Source: Pseudoxanthomonas dokdonensis | GTDB taxonomy: Bacteria; Pseudomonadota; Gammaproteobacteria; Xanthomonadales; Xanthomonadaceae | NCBI RefSeq assembly: GCF_001431405.1 | Contig: NZ_LDJL01000018.1 | Location: 1-33,529 of the forward strand | Direction: 5' to 3' | Length of the DNA stretch: 33,529 nucleotides | Part shown: positions 12,092 through 20,582 of the stretch, piece by piece | How the letters are laid out: each line of letters opens with the position of its first letter | Position numbering within the stretch: position 1 is the first letter of the stretch | Notes under the pieces: generated by a model | The model's input: only the letters and a program-made list of their open reading frames with translations | Told to the model about the DNA's origin: nothing | The model's database searches: none | Translations under genes and position numbers: made by a program

Positions 12092-13981
12092 ATGAGTAGT
12101 CGCTACAACGCCGCTGACATTGAAGTCCTCTCTGGTCTGGATCCGGTCAAGCGCCGGCCGGGCATGTACACCGACACCTCGCGGCCCAACCACCTGGCCC
12201 AGGAAGTCATCGACAACGCGGTCGACGAAGCACTGGCCGGGCACGCACGCGAGATCGAAGTCACCCTGTTCAAGGATGGCAGCTGCGAAGTCAGCGACGA
12301 TGGCCGCGGCATGCCGGTCGACATCCATCCGGAAGAAAAAATCCCCGGCGTCGAATTGATCCTCACCCGCCTGCATGCCGGCGGCAAGTTCAGCAATCGC
12401 AACTACACCTTCAGCGGCGGCCTGCATGGCGTCGGCGTGTCGGTGGTCAATGCGCTGTCGAAGAAAGTGGAACTGTTCATCAAGCGCGAAGGCAACGAAT
12501 ACCGGATGGAATTCCGTGACGGTGACGCCGCCTCGGCGCTGGAGACCGTCGGCACGGTCGGCAAGAAGAACACCGGCACCCGGCTGCGCTTCTGGGCCGA
12601 TCCCAAGTATTTCGACACGCCCAAGTTCAACGTGCGCGCCCTGCGCCACCTGCTGCGCGCCAAGGCGGTGCTGTGCCCGGGACTGACCGTCAACCTGTTT
12701 GACGAAGCCAGCGGCGAGCGCGACCGCTGGCATTACGAGGATGGGCTGCGCGATTACCTGCTTGGTGAAATGCAGGGCCGCGAAATGCTGCCGCCGGAAT
12801 TGTTCGTCGGCCAGCTGAAGAAAGACACCGAAATCGTCGACTGGGCGGTGGCCTGGGTGCCGGAAGGCGAGATGGTCCAGGAGAGCTACGTCAACCTGAT
12901 TCCGACCGCCCAGCACGGTACCCACGTCAACGGCCTGCGCAGCGGTTTCACCGACGCCTTGCGCGAGTTCTGCGATTTCCGCAACCTGCTGCCACGCGGG
13001 GTCAAGCTGGCGCCGGAAGATGTCTGGGACCGGGTCAGTTTCGTGCTGTCGCTGAAGATGACCGACCCGCAGTTCAGTGGCCAGACCAAGGAACGCCTGT
13101 CGTCACGCCAGGCCGCCGGTTTCATCGAAGGCGCCGCGCATGATGCATTCAGTCTGTTCCTCAACCAGCATGTCGAGATGGGCGAGAAGATTGCCCAGTT
13201 GGCGATCGAACGCGCCAGCGCGCGATTGAAGACCGAAAAGCAGATCGTCCGCAAGAAAGTCACCCAGGGCCCGGCCCTGCCCGGCAAGCTGGCCGATTGC
13301 ATCAGTCAGGATCTGTCGCGCACCGAATTGTTCCTGGTTGAAGGCGATTCGGCTGGCGGCAGCGCCAAGCAGGCGCGCGACAAGGATTTCCAGGCGATCA
13401 TGCCGCTGCGCGGCAAGATCCTGAATACCTGGGAAGTCGCCTCCGGCAGCGTGCTGGGTTCGCAGGAAGTGCACGATCTGGCAGTGGCGATTGGCTGCGA
13501 CCCGGGCAAGGACGATATCTCCGGGCTGCGTTACGGCAAGGTCGTGATTCTGGCCGATGCCGACTCCGATGGCCTGCATATCGCGACCTTGCTGACCGCG
13601 CTGTTCCTCAGGCATTTCCCGACCCTGGTCGATGCTGGCCACGTGTTCGTGGCGATGCCGCCGCTGTTCCGCGTCGACGTCGGCAAACAGGTGTTCTACG
13701 CATTGGACGAGGAAGAAAAGCGCCTGCTGCTGGAGAAGATCGCCCGCGAGAAGATCAAGGGCGCGGTCAATGTCACCCGCTTCAAGGGCCTGGGTGAAAT
13801 GAACGCCTCGCAGCTGCGCGAATCAACCATCCATCCCGACACCCGCCGGCTGGTGCAGCTGACTGTCGACGATGGCGACCAGACCCATTCGTTGATGGAC
13901 ATGCTGCTGGGCAAGAAGCGCGCCGGCGATCGCAAGGCATGGCTGGAGAACAAGGGCGATCTGGCTTCGCTGGAAGTCTGA
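12092..13981 (+). CDS. parE: DNA topoisomerase IV subunit B
   Basis: ParE supplies the ATPase of topoisomerase IV, which decatenates daughter chromosomes with ParC. The 629-residue protein has the GHKL ATPase domain: DPVKRRPGMYTD, EVIDNAVDEALAGH with the catalytic Glu and Asn, DGRGMPVDIH and GGLHGVGVSVVNALS. The C-terminal part has the TOPRIM motifs LVEGDSAGGSAKQARD and DADSDGLHIATLL. Length (about 630) and the lack of the insert of some GyrB proteins favour ParE over GyrB. The ATG at 12092 gives the conserved MSSRYNAADIEVLSGLD start; the frame is open upstream but that extension is not conserved. parC is not in the window. Confidence 0.96.
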   Translation: MSSRYNAADIEVLSGLDPVKRRPGMYTDTSRPNHLAQEVIDNAVDEALAGHAREIEVTLFKDGSCEVSDDGRGMPVDIHPEEKIPGVELILTRLHAGGKFSNRNYTFSGGLHGVGVSVVNALSKKVELFIKREGNEYRMEFRDGDAASALETVGTVGKKNTGTRLRFWADPKYFDTPKFNVRALRHLLRAKAVLCPGLTVNLFDEASGERDRWHYEDGLRDYLLGEMQGREMLPPELFVGQLKKDTEIVDWAVAWVPEGEMVQESYVNLIPTAQHGTHVNGLRSGFTDALREFCDFRNLLPRGVKLAPEDVWDRVSFVLSLKMTDPQFSGQTKERLSSRQAAGFIEGAAHDAFSLFLNQHVEMGEKIAQLAIERASARLKTEKQIVRKKVTQGPALPGKLADCISQDLSRTELFLVEGDSAGGSAKQARDKDFQAIMPLRGKILNTWEVASGSVLGSQEVHDLAVAIGCDPGKDDISGLRYGKVVILADADSDGLHIATLLTALFLRHFPTLVDAGHVFVAMPPLFRVDVGKQVFYALDEEEKRLLLEKIAREKIKGAVNVTRFKGLGEMNASQLRESTIHPDTRRLVQLTVDDGDQTHSLMDMLLGKKRAGDRKAWLENKGDLASLEV

Positions 13982-14120
13982 GCGCACGGCCGGAAAGCGG
14001 ACTGCGTCGCCTGTGTCTGCCAGGCAGGCGATTGCAGGCGTGGATGCCTTACAACCGTGGTGGCAAACACGCGTTCTCCGCTGCCCGGACCTTGCGGCTT
14101 AATCACCTGCACTAGCGCGC

Positions 14121-15125
14121 CTAGCGGCGCGTCACCAGCACCACCCCGGCCAACACCAGTACCGTGCCGGCCACCTGCCACGGCCCCATCGGTTCGCCCA
14201 GCAGCAGCACGCTGAGCACGATGGTCGAAACCGGACCGAGCATGCCGATCTGCGCCGCCAGTGCCGAACCGATCCGCGCCACCGCCATCATCACCGCCAA
14301 TACCGGCAGCACCGTGCAGACGGTGCCGTTGATCAGGGACAGCAGGTAGACCTGTGGCGCCAGTTGCAGATCCGCCAGTGGCCGGGTCAGCAGGAACTGG
14401 CCGATGCACAACACGCAGGCCACGCTGCTGGCATAGGCGGTCAGGCGCACCGCGCCGACCAGCTGCACCAGTTCGCCGCTGCCAATCAGGTACAACGCGT
14501 AGGACAACGCACTGGCGAACACCAGCACGCTGCCGACCATCACGTTGCTGCCGCCGACTTCAAGGTCATGCCCCACCGCCAGCACAACGCCGGCATAACA
14601 GACCGCCATGGCCAGCAGCTGCCGGCGCGAGATCCGGCGCTTGTACAGCAACCAGCCCAGCAACAACACCAGGGTCGGATTGAGGTACAGAATCAAACGT
14701 TCCAGCGTCGCGGTGATGTGCTGCAGGCCGGCGAAATCGAGAAAACTGGCCAGGTAATAGCCAAGGAATCCGAGTACCGCAATCCGCCAGCGATCACCGC
14801 GGGCCAGCGGCGGATAGCGCCGGTAGGCCCATGCCGCCATCGCCAGGAACAGCGGGAAGGCCACCAGCATGCGCAGCGCCAACAGGGTGATCGCATCGAC
14901 CGGATAGTGGTAGGCCAGCTTGACGATGATGGCCTTGCCGGAAAAGGCGATGGCGCCAAACGCGGCCAGCAGTACCCCACCGAGGTTGCCGCGTGCCAGG
15001 TGCGCGATCCGCGCATGGCCGCTGTCGAGATCCTCGGCGACTTCGCTGGGAGCCACATCCAGCGGCTGCGCCAGCTGGCGCTCCTGGCCCGCGTCATCAA
15101 CCTGCCCGGCCGGCGGTTGACTCAC
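14121..15125 (-). CDS. EamA/DMT-family transporter
   Basis: The 334-residue protein has two EamA repeats with about ten hydrophobic segments, preceded by a hydrophilic N-terminus of some 45 residues. The first repeat includes FGAIAFSGKAIIVKLAY; the second ends VLLLGEPMGPWQVAGTVLVLAGVVLVTRR, the usual EamA ending. Such proteins are mostly metabolite exporters; the substrate is unknown. The start is a GTG at 15125 that overlaps the upstream hutG stop (GTGA), implying translational coupling. A later start would shorten the hydrophilic tail and cannot be excluded. It is the last gene of the minus-strand run from 19860. Confidence 0.85.
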   Translation of the reverse strand: MSQPPAGQVDDAGQERQLAQPLDVAPSEVAEDLDSGHARIAHLARGNLGGVLLAAFGAIAFSGKAIIVKLAYHYPVDAITLLALRMLVAFPLFLAMAAWAYRRYPPLARGDRWRIAVLGFLGYYLASFLDFAGLQHITATLERLILYLNPTLVLLLGWLLYKRRISRRQLLAMAVCYAGVVLAVGHDLEVGGSNVMVGSVLVFASALSYALYLIGSGELVQLVGAVRLTAYASSVACVLCIGQFLLTRPLADLQLAPQVYLLSLINGTVCTVLPVLAVMMAVARIGSALAAQIGMLGPVSTIVLSVLLLGEPMGPWQVAGTVLVLAGVVLVTRR

Positions 15126-15898
15126 AGCGTGCAGGCCAGCAGTTGCCGGATCAGCTGCTGCAGCGCCTGGGCCTTTTCCGGCTGGTATTCAAAGCTGTCT
15201 TCATCCATGTAGTTGCATTGCGCCAGTTCCAGTTGCACCGCCTGCACGCCCTGCGCCGGCTGCCCGTAATGGCGGGTGATGTAGCCACCCTTGAAGCGGC
15301 CGTTGAGCACATGGCTGTAGCGCTGCTGTGCATCCAGCACCTGCTGCAGGCTGGCCTGCAAGCGTGGCGAGCAGCTGTGGCCGGCGGCGGTGCCCAGGTT
15401 GATGTCCGGCAGGCGGCCTTCGAACAGGAACGGGACCACGCTGCGAATCGAATGTCCCTCCCACAACACCGCGCGGCCATGGGCGGCGCGCAGGCGTTCG
15501 AGTTCGGCGGCCAACGCCTGGTGATAGGGCTGCCAGTAATCACGGACCCGTTGTTCGACTTCCCGGGGCTCGGGCTCGGCGCCGGGCCGGTACACCGGTT
15601 GCCCGCTGAACTGCACGATCGGGCACAGGCCGGTGGTGTTCTGGCCCGGATACAGCGAGACATCATCCGGCGGCCGGTTGAGGTCGACGACGTAGCGCGA
15701 ATGCCGGGGCACGATGATCGAAGCGCCCATGTCCCTCGCGAACGCATACAGCCTGGACACATGCCAGTCGGTGTCCGGCACCTTGCGCGCCGAGTCGGTC
15801 AGGCGTGCGGCGATGTCATCCGGAACGTGGCTGCCGTCGTGCGGCAGGCTGATCAGCAGCGGGACGCTGCCACGGTGCAGGTCGAAGATGGTGTCCAT
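15122..15898 (-). CDS. hutG: N-formylglutamate deformylase (HutG-like)
   Basis: HutG hydrolyses N-formyl-L-glutamate to formate and glutamate, the last step of the five-step histidine degradation route. The 258-residue protein has LLISLPHDGSHVPDDI, DTDWHVSRLYAFA, the RYVVDLNRPPDD block and LWEGHSIRSVVPFLFEGRLPDINLGT, all typical of N-formylglutamate amidohydrolases. Length is normal. No other hut gene (hutH, hutU, hutI) is within the window, so it is separated from the rest of the pathway or works on another formyl amino acid. It is 68 bp downstream of gor and overlaps the EamA gene by 4 nt. Confidence 0.9.
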   Translation of the reverse strand: MDTIFDLHRGSVPLLISLPHDGSHVPDDIAARLTDSARKVPDTDWHVSRLYAFARDMGASIIVPRHSRYVVDLNRPPDDVSLYPGQNTTGLCPIVQFSGQPVYRPGAEPEPREVEQRVRDYWQPYHQALAAELERLRAAHGRAVLWEGHSIRSVVPFLFEGRLPDINLGTAAGHSCSPRLQASLQQVLDAQQRYSHVLNGRFKGGYITRHYGQPAQGVQAVQLELAQCNYMDEDSFEYQPEKAQALQQLIRQLLACTL

Positions 15899-15966
15899 CG
15901 TTGCATTCTACGGCGCCGCACCCGGCCCGGCTAACGCTCACCGCTGTGCCTTGAGGTCACGCGATA

Positions 15967-17313
15967 TCAGCGCAGCAGTACCACTTCCTCGGCCGAGGTC
16001 GGGTGGATCGCCACGGTCTCTTCCAGATCCCGGCGCCGGATGCCTTTCTTGATCGCCACCGCGAAGCCCTGCAGGATTTCATCGGCGGCCTCGCCCAGCA
16101 GGTGCAGGCCAACCACGGTTTCCTCCTCGCCCACGCAGACCAGTTTGAACAGGCTGCGCTGCGGTGAGTCGGCCAGTGCATCCAGCATCGGCCGGAACGA
16201 GGCCTTGAACACCTTGACCTGGTCGCCATGTCTTTCGCGGGCCTGTTTCTCGCTCAGGCCCACCGTGCCCAACGGCGGATGCGCGAACACGACCGTCGCC
16301 ACGTTGGTGTAATCCAGGCGGGCGTCGGCATGTCCGGCGAACAGGCGATCCATCAACCGGCGTGCGGCGCCAATCGCGACCGGCGTCAGTGCCAGCTCGG
16401 ACGCCACGTCGCCAACGGCATGGATGCCTCCGGCGCTGGTGTCCTGGTATTCGTTGACCTGGATGTGTCCGGAGCCGGTCAACGTCACACCGGCCGCCTC
16501 CAGTCCCAACTGGTGCGTATTCGGCTGGCGACCGGTCGCGAACAGTACCTGGTCATAGCGCTGCCGCTGGCCTTGCTTGTCCACTGTCTGTACGCCGCCG
16601 GCCGGGTGTTTTTCCAGCGCCTGCAACGAATAATCGAAGTGCAGGTGGATGCCGTGCTGTCGGCTGTTTTCCGCCAGCGCATCGGTCAGGTCATCATCGA
16701 ACTCCTTCAACAACCGTGCGCCGCGCACCAGCATGTCAACGTGGCTGCCCAGCGCCTGCAGCACGCCTGCCAGTTCCACCGCGATGTAGCCGCCACCGAC
16801 GACCGCCACCCGCGCTGGCGGATCGCACAGGTTGAAGAAATCGTCCGAGGTGCCAGCCAGTTCGGCACCGCTGATCGCCGGGCGGGTCGGGTAGCCGCCG
16901 GTCGCCAGCAGGATATGCCGGGCCCGCAGCAGGTTGCCGGTATCGGTCAGCACCTTGCCATCGCCCTGCAACTGCCCGCGGCAGGGCATCCACATGATGC
17001 CGCCTTCATCCAGCCGCTTGCGGTAGCTGGCATGGATGCCGCTGATGTAACGCTGGCGGTTGACGATGAATTCCTTCCAATCCAGCTGTGGTGGCCCGCC
17101 GCTGAAGCCCAGCGCCGGGCCCATCTGGAATTTCTGCGCCAGGCCGGCCGCCAGCCACATCGCTTTCTTCGGTACGCAGCCGACATTGACACAGGTGCCA
17201 CCGAGCGGTCCCGGTTCCAGCACCGCCACACGGGCGCCATGACCGGCGGCACGAAACGCACCGGCAAGTCCACCGGAGCCGCCGCCAATCACCACCAGAT
17301 CAAACTCGTTCAT
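15967..17313 (-). CDS. gor: Glutathione-disulfide reductase
   Basis: Gor reduces glutathione disulfide with NADPH and FAD in the cytoplasm. The 448-residue protein has the FAD motif DLVVIGGGSGGLAGA, the redox-active disulfide GGTCVNVGCVPKKAM (Cys41, Cys46), the NADPH-binding fold VVGGGYIAVELAGVLQALG followed by an Arg/Lys-containing stretch (LVRGARLLKEF) that fits NADPH preference, ATGRQPNTHQLGLE, and the C-terminal catalytic HPTSAEE. The ATG at 17313 overlaps the upstream flavoprotein stop as ATGA and has GGAG at 8-nt spacing; an ATG two codons upstream (17319) is too close to that GGAG. Confidence 0.93.
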   Translation of the reverse strand: MNEFDLVVIGGGSGGLAGAFRAAGHGARVAVLEPGPLGGTCVNVGCVPKKAMWLAAGLAQKFQMGPALGFSGGPPQLDWKEFIVNRQRYISGIHASYRKRLDEGGIMWMPCRGQLQGDGKVLTDTGNLLRARHILLATGGYPTRPAISGAELAGTSDDFFNLCDPPARVAVVGGGYIAVELAGVLQALGSHVDMLVRGARLLKEFDDDLTDALAENSRQHGIHLHFDYSLQALEKHPAGGVQTVDKQGQRQRYDQVLFATGRQPNTHQLGLEAAGVTLTGSGHIQVNEYQDTSAGGIHAVGDVASELALTPVAIGAARRLMDRLFAGHADARLDYTNVATVVFAHPPLGTVGLSEKQARERHGDQVKVFKASFRPMLDALADSPQRSLFKLVCVGEEETVVGLHLLGEAADEILQGFAVAIKKGIRRRDLEETVAIHPTSAEEVVLLR

Positions 17314-18566
17314 GCGCATCTCTCCACTCGATAGGGGCGCGGGTCGAAGGCCGGACTGCGACCGGTCATCAAGTCCGCCATCAACTGGCCACTGCCGGTA
17401 CTCATGCTGATGCCCAACATGCCATGGCCGGCGGCGATCCAGAGCCTTGAATGGCCAGGCGCACGACCGAGCAGTGGCACGTCATCGTAGGTCATCGGTC
17501 GCCAACCGGCCCAGCGCTCCTGTACCTGGGTGCCGGCCGGTTCGCGTAGATACTCCTGCGCGGCCCGTTCCAGCGCGGCCAGCCGTCGCGGGTTCAGAGT
17601 GCTGTCGTAGCCGGAGAATTCCATCGTGCTGCCCAGCCGGAAGCCGCTGTCCCATGCGGTCACGCAGACCGAGCGGTCCTTCAGCACCATCGGCCGCCGC
17701 GGCACCAGCGATGGGCGCGAATAAGTGATCGAATAACCCTTGCCCGGCTGCACCGGCAGCGTCAATCGCAGCTGTGCCAGCAACGCCGGCGACCACGCAC
17801 CCAGCGCGACCACGCAGTCACGTGACCAGAATCGTTCGGCCGAGGTGCTGACATCCACGCCAGCAGACTGCGGCTGAAGCGACTGTACTTTGCAGTGTTC
17901 CTCGATGATGCCACCGCGTTCGCGCAGCGCGCGCGCCAGTTCCGCCACGTAACGATCCGGGCGCAGTCGTGCATCATCGGGGAATCGGATCGCGCCGACG
18001 ATACCGTCGCGCAACGCCGGCTCCTGGCGCAGGTAGTCATCGGCGGCGATGAATTCGCTGCGCACGCCCCACTCGCGCAGCGCTTCGCATTCGTCAAGAT
18101 TGCGTTGCAGGTTGGCCGGGTCACGGAACACGTAGTCCAGTCCCTGTTCGGCGAACTCGCACTGCAGCTGATAACGTTCAATCCATTGCCGCAGTCGCTG
18201 CCGTGAGTCATTGAGGATCGCGGCGCGTGCCTGCGTGCTGTCGCGCCAGTCATCCGGATTGCAACGCCGCGAGAACTTCAGCAGCCAGGACCACAACGCC
18301 GGATCCACGCGCGGTTTAAGGTACAGCGGTGCATCCGGCGTCAACATCCAGCGCAGTGCCTTGCCGATGACGCCAGCTGCGGCCAGCGGTGGCGCATGGC
18401 TGGGGGTGATGGTGCCGCAGTTGCCATGCGACGCGCCACTGCCGACCGTCCTGGCTTCGAGAATGCGTACGGAGCGCCCGGCTTCGAGCAGGGCCAGGCC
18501 GGTCGCCAGGCCAATCGCACCGGCGCCGAGGATGAGTACGTCGTCTTGTTCTCGGGTCACGGCCAC
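17310..18566 (-). CDS. FAD-dependent amino-acid dehydrogenase/oxidase (DadA family)
   Basis: The 418-residue flavoprotein begins with the Rossmann FAD motif VLILGAGAIGLATGLALLEAG, then GSGASHGNCGTITPSHAPPLAAAGV, the DadA-type pattern, and ends with the DAO-family block RWAGWRPMTYDDVPLLGRAP and IAAGHGMLGISMSTGSGQLMADLM. Family members oxidise D-amino acids or D-hydroxyproline and pass electrons to the respiratory chain. Substrate cannot be set from sequence, so no symbol is given. The start is a GTG at 18566 (a second GTG is two codons on), 13 bp after the DUF418 gene. Its stop overlaps the gor start. Confidence 0.88.
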   Translation of the reverse strand: MAVTREQDDVLILGAGAIGLATGLALLEAGRSVRILEARTVGSGASHGNCGTITPSHAPPLAAAGVIGKALRWMLTPDAPLYLKPRVDPALWSWLLKFSRRCNPDDWRDSTQARAAILNDSRQRLRQWIERYQLQCEFAEQGLDYVFRDPANLQRNLDECEALREWGVRSEFIAADDYLRQEPALRDGIVGAIRFPDDARLRPDRYVAELARALRERGGIIEEHCKVQSLQPQSAGVDVSTSAERFWSRDCVVALGAWSPALLAQLRLTLPVQPGKGYSITYSRPSLVPRRPMVLKDRSVCVTAWDSGFRLGSTMEFSGYDSTLNPRRLAALERAAQEYLREPAGTQVQERWAGWRPMTYDDVPLLGRAPGHSRLWIAAGHGMLGISMSTGSGQLMADLMTGRSPAFDPRPYRVERCA

Positions 18567-18579
18567 AGTCTAGAGGGTG

Positions 18580-19860
18580 TCATGCATTTTTTGCTGGAAT
18601 GATGTGGCCCGCGCGACGCAACGGTTGCCAGGCAAGATAGGTCAGGCAACGCCACAACCACTCCATCGGCCCGAACCGGAATGCCTGCAACCACAGCCGG
18701 CTGACCACGACCTGCACGGCGAACAGCAGCAGCACCAGCAGCGGTTGCCAGAAACGCGGCAATTGTTCGTAGTAGCCCAGGCCGTAGCCGTTGAAGATCA
18801 ACGTGCAGACCAGCGATTGCAGCAGATAGTTGGTCAGCGCCATGCGACCGGCCGGCGCCAGCCATGCGAACCTGTGGGCCAGCCACGGTTGCTGCAGGCC
18901 ACGCAGCAACCACGCTGTGTAGCCCAGGCACATCAGCACGCCGGCCGCGGTCGACAACGAGAATGCTAGCGCCGAGGCCAGGTCCAGTCTGCTGTAATCG
19001 GCGGTCGGTTGCAGCCATAGCGAGGCCAGCATCAGTCCCAGCCCGGCGGGCAGCGCAAGCCAGCGCAGACGGCTGAAAAGCAGGCGATGTGCCGCCGGGT
19101 TGGCGATGACGCCGCTGCGCACGAACCACGCCCCGAGCAGGAACATGCCGAACACCAGCGGACCGGTGAAGGTCAGCCCGCTCAGGCTGACAACGACATC
19201 GTGCACACGTTGCAGGTTGGCCTGGGCATAGCTGCCACTGCCGTAGGCCAGTCGCTGGGCTTCGATCAACGCCGGCACGGTGCCGGCCTGCTCGGCCATC
19301 AATTGTTGCCATTGCGCCGCCGAGGCTGGATTGGCCTGCAACAGACTGCCCACCAGGCCCAGCGCCATCATCATCGCGATCGGCGCCAGCAGGCTCAGTA
19401 CCGCGACCACCAGCAGGGTCCGCGTCGATGCATCGGCAAATGCCAGCAGCAGTAACGACAGCAAGGCATAGGTCAGCAGGATGTCTCCGGACCACAGCAG
19501 CAACCCATGCAGCAGGCCGATGCCGAGCAGCACCAGGCTGCGTCGCCAGTACAGCCCAGCCAACGGCCGGCGTGCCGCGGCGGCACGCTGGGCCATGACC
19601 GCGAAGCCCATCCCGAACAACAGCGAGAACAGGGTGAAGAACTTGCCCTGCACGAGCACGTAGATCAGCGCGTCCATCCAGCGGTCCTTGCCAGACAGCA
19701 CAGGATCGACGCCACTGAAGGACGCGGCAATCGGTCCGACAAAGGCTTCGATGTTCATCAGCAGGATGCCGAGCAGCGCGAACCCGCGCAGCACGTCCAG
19801 GCTCTGCAGGCGTTGGCCGGAGGTCACTGGCGCAAGGGGCGCTATCGAGGTCTGTTGCAT
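18580..19860 (-). CDS. DUF418 (YeiB-type) multi-pass membrane protein
   Basis: The 426-residue integral membrane protein has about ten hydrophobic segments. The N-terminal SLDVLRGFALLGILLMNI is the signature of the YeiB/DUF418 family, and the C-terminal region has GRMALTNYLLQSL and FGPMEWLWRCLTYL, the typical DUF418 ending. Members are widespread; a transport or acyl-transfer role has been suggested for relatives but no reaction is established. The ATG at 19860 is chosen because the family signature follows within 30 residues; the frame is open to 20004 but that stretch is basic and unconserved. A perfect 14-bp palindrome (19871-19884) lies 10 bp upstream of the start. It leads a minus-strand run of five genes. 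Confidence 0.87.
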   Translation of the reverse strand: MQQTSIAPLAPVTSGQRLQSLDVLRGFALLGILLMNIEAFVGPIAASFSGVDPVLSGKDRWMDALIYVLVQGKFFTLFSLLFGMGFAVMAQRAAAARRPLAGLYWRRSLVLLGIGLLHGLLLWSGDILLTYALLSLLLLAFADASTRTLLVVAVLSLLAPIAMMMALGLVGSLLQANPASAAQWQQLMAEQAGTVPALIEAQRLAYGSGSYAQANLQRVHDVVVSLSGLTFTGPLVFGMFLLGAWFVRSGVIANPAAHRLLFSRLRWLALPAGLGLMLASLWLQPTADYSRLDLASALAFSLSTAAGVLMCLGYTAWLLRGLQQPWLAHRFAWLAPAGRMALTNYLLQSLVCTLIFNGYGLGYYEQLPRFWQPLLVLLLFAVQVVVSRLWLQAFRFGPMEWLWRCLTYLAWQPLRRAGHIIPAKNA

Positions 19861-19870
19861 CCGCTGCCTT

Positions 19871-19884
19871 TGCGCATATGCGCA
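19871..19884. promoter_or_regulatory. Perfect 14-bp palindrome upstream of the DUF418 gene, possible operator
   Basis: TGCGCATATGCGCA is self-complementary over its full length and lies 10 bp upstream of the ATG at 19860. A site at this position could bind a dimeric repressor or overlap the ribosome-binding region. No regulator for it can be named; the role is inferred from symmetry and position. Confidence 0.35.
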
Positions 19885-19969
19885 CGAAAGGGGAACCGGA
19901 TTAGACCATGCCGCTGCCGGCTGCGGACGCGGCCGGGTCAAACACGCCGCTCGGCGATGGCGGATGCGA

Positions 19970-19993
19970 CGACGGCCTGCAAGCAGGCCGTCG
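19970..19993. terminator. Hairpin downstream of slyD, possible terminator without U-tract
   Basis: An 11-bp perfect stem (CGACGGCCTGC at 19970-19980, GCAGGCCGTCG at 19983-19993) with two bases (AA) at its centre begins about 27 nt beyond the slyD stop on the minus strand. No T run follows on the slyD strand. It would separate slyD from the DUF418 run. Confidence 0.5.
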
Positions 19994-20019
19994 CGGGTAA
20001 ACATGGCAGTGGACGCGAC

Positions 20020-20499
20020 TCAGTGCTGGTGGCCGCCTTCGCCGTGCACGTGGCCGTGCTCCAGTTCTTCGGCGCTGGCTTCGCGCACGTCGACGATCTC
20101 GACATCGAAATGCAGGTCCTTGCCGGCCATCGGGTGATTGAGGTCGACGTCGACCACGCTCATGCCGACCTTCTGGATGGTGACCGCGCGCGGGCCGAAA
20201 TTGGTCTGCAGCACGACCTGCTGGCCCGGGCTCAGCTTCTGGTTGCCGAAATGCTTCTTCGGCACGCGCTGGCTCAGGCCCTCGCGCACTTCGCCGTAGG
20301 CATCGGCGGCGCCGACATCGACCGAAAAACTGTCGCCGGCTTCACGATCCTGCATCGCCGCTTCCAGGCCGGGGATGATGTTGCCGTGGCCGATCAGGAT
20401 GGCCAACGGCTCGCGGTCCTTCGAGGTTTCCAGCGGTTCCTGGCCAACTTCGGAGACGGTGTAATGGAAACGGACGACGCTGTCTTTTGCGATTTTCAT
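20020..20499 (-). CDS. slyD: FKBP-type peptidyl-prolyl isomerase, SlyD-like
   Basis: SlyD is a cytoplasmic prolyl isomerase and chaperone that also supplies nickel for hydrogenase maturation in E. coli. The 159-residue protein has an FKBP domain split by an IF (insert-in-flap) chaperone domain at about 70-120, the family motif NHPMAGKDLHFDVEIVDVREA (121-141) and a short His-rich tail (HGHVHGEGGHQH) able to bind divalent metals. The E. coli tail is longer and also has Cys; this one has only His. The ATG at 20499 gives the family start MKIAKDSVVRFHYTV. It diverges from the first NlpC/P60 gene over 83 bp. Confidence 0.94.
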   Translation of the reverse strand: MKIAKDSVVRFHYTVSEVGQEPLETSKDREPLAILIGHGNIIPGLEAAMQDREAGDSFSVDVGAADAYGEVREGLSQRVPKKHFGNQKLSPGQQVVLQTNFGPRAVTIQKVGMSVVDVDLNHPMAGKDLHFDVEIVDVREASAEELEHGHVHGEGGHQH

Positions 20500-20582
20500 G
20501 CTCAACTCTGGGATGGGCTGCCGCTGATGGCAGACGGAAGCGGCTTGTCGGCCACCGGGAAATACGGCGAAGATGTGCCGCA

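Noticed and set aside
12065..12925. 286-codon minus-strand frame opposite parE
   Set aside because: Shadow of the ATPase domain of parE, without any motif of its own.
14007..14031. Weak hairpin after parE (TCGCCTG with CAGGCGA, 11-nt loop)
   Set aside because: The stem is short, the loop long and there is no T-tract, so I do not call it a terminator.
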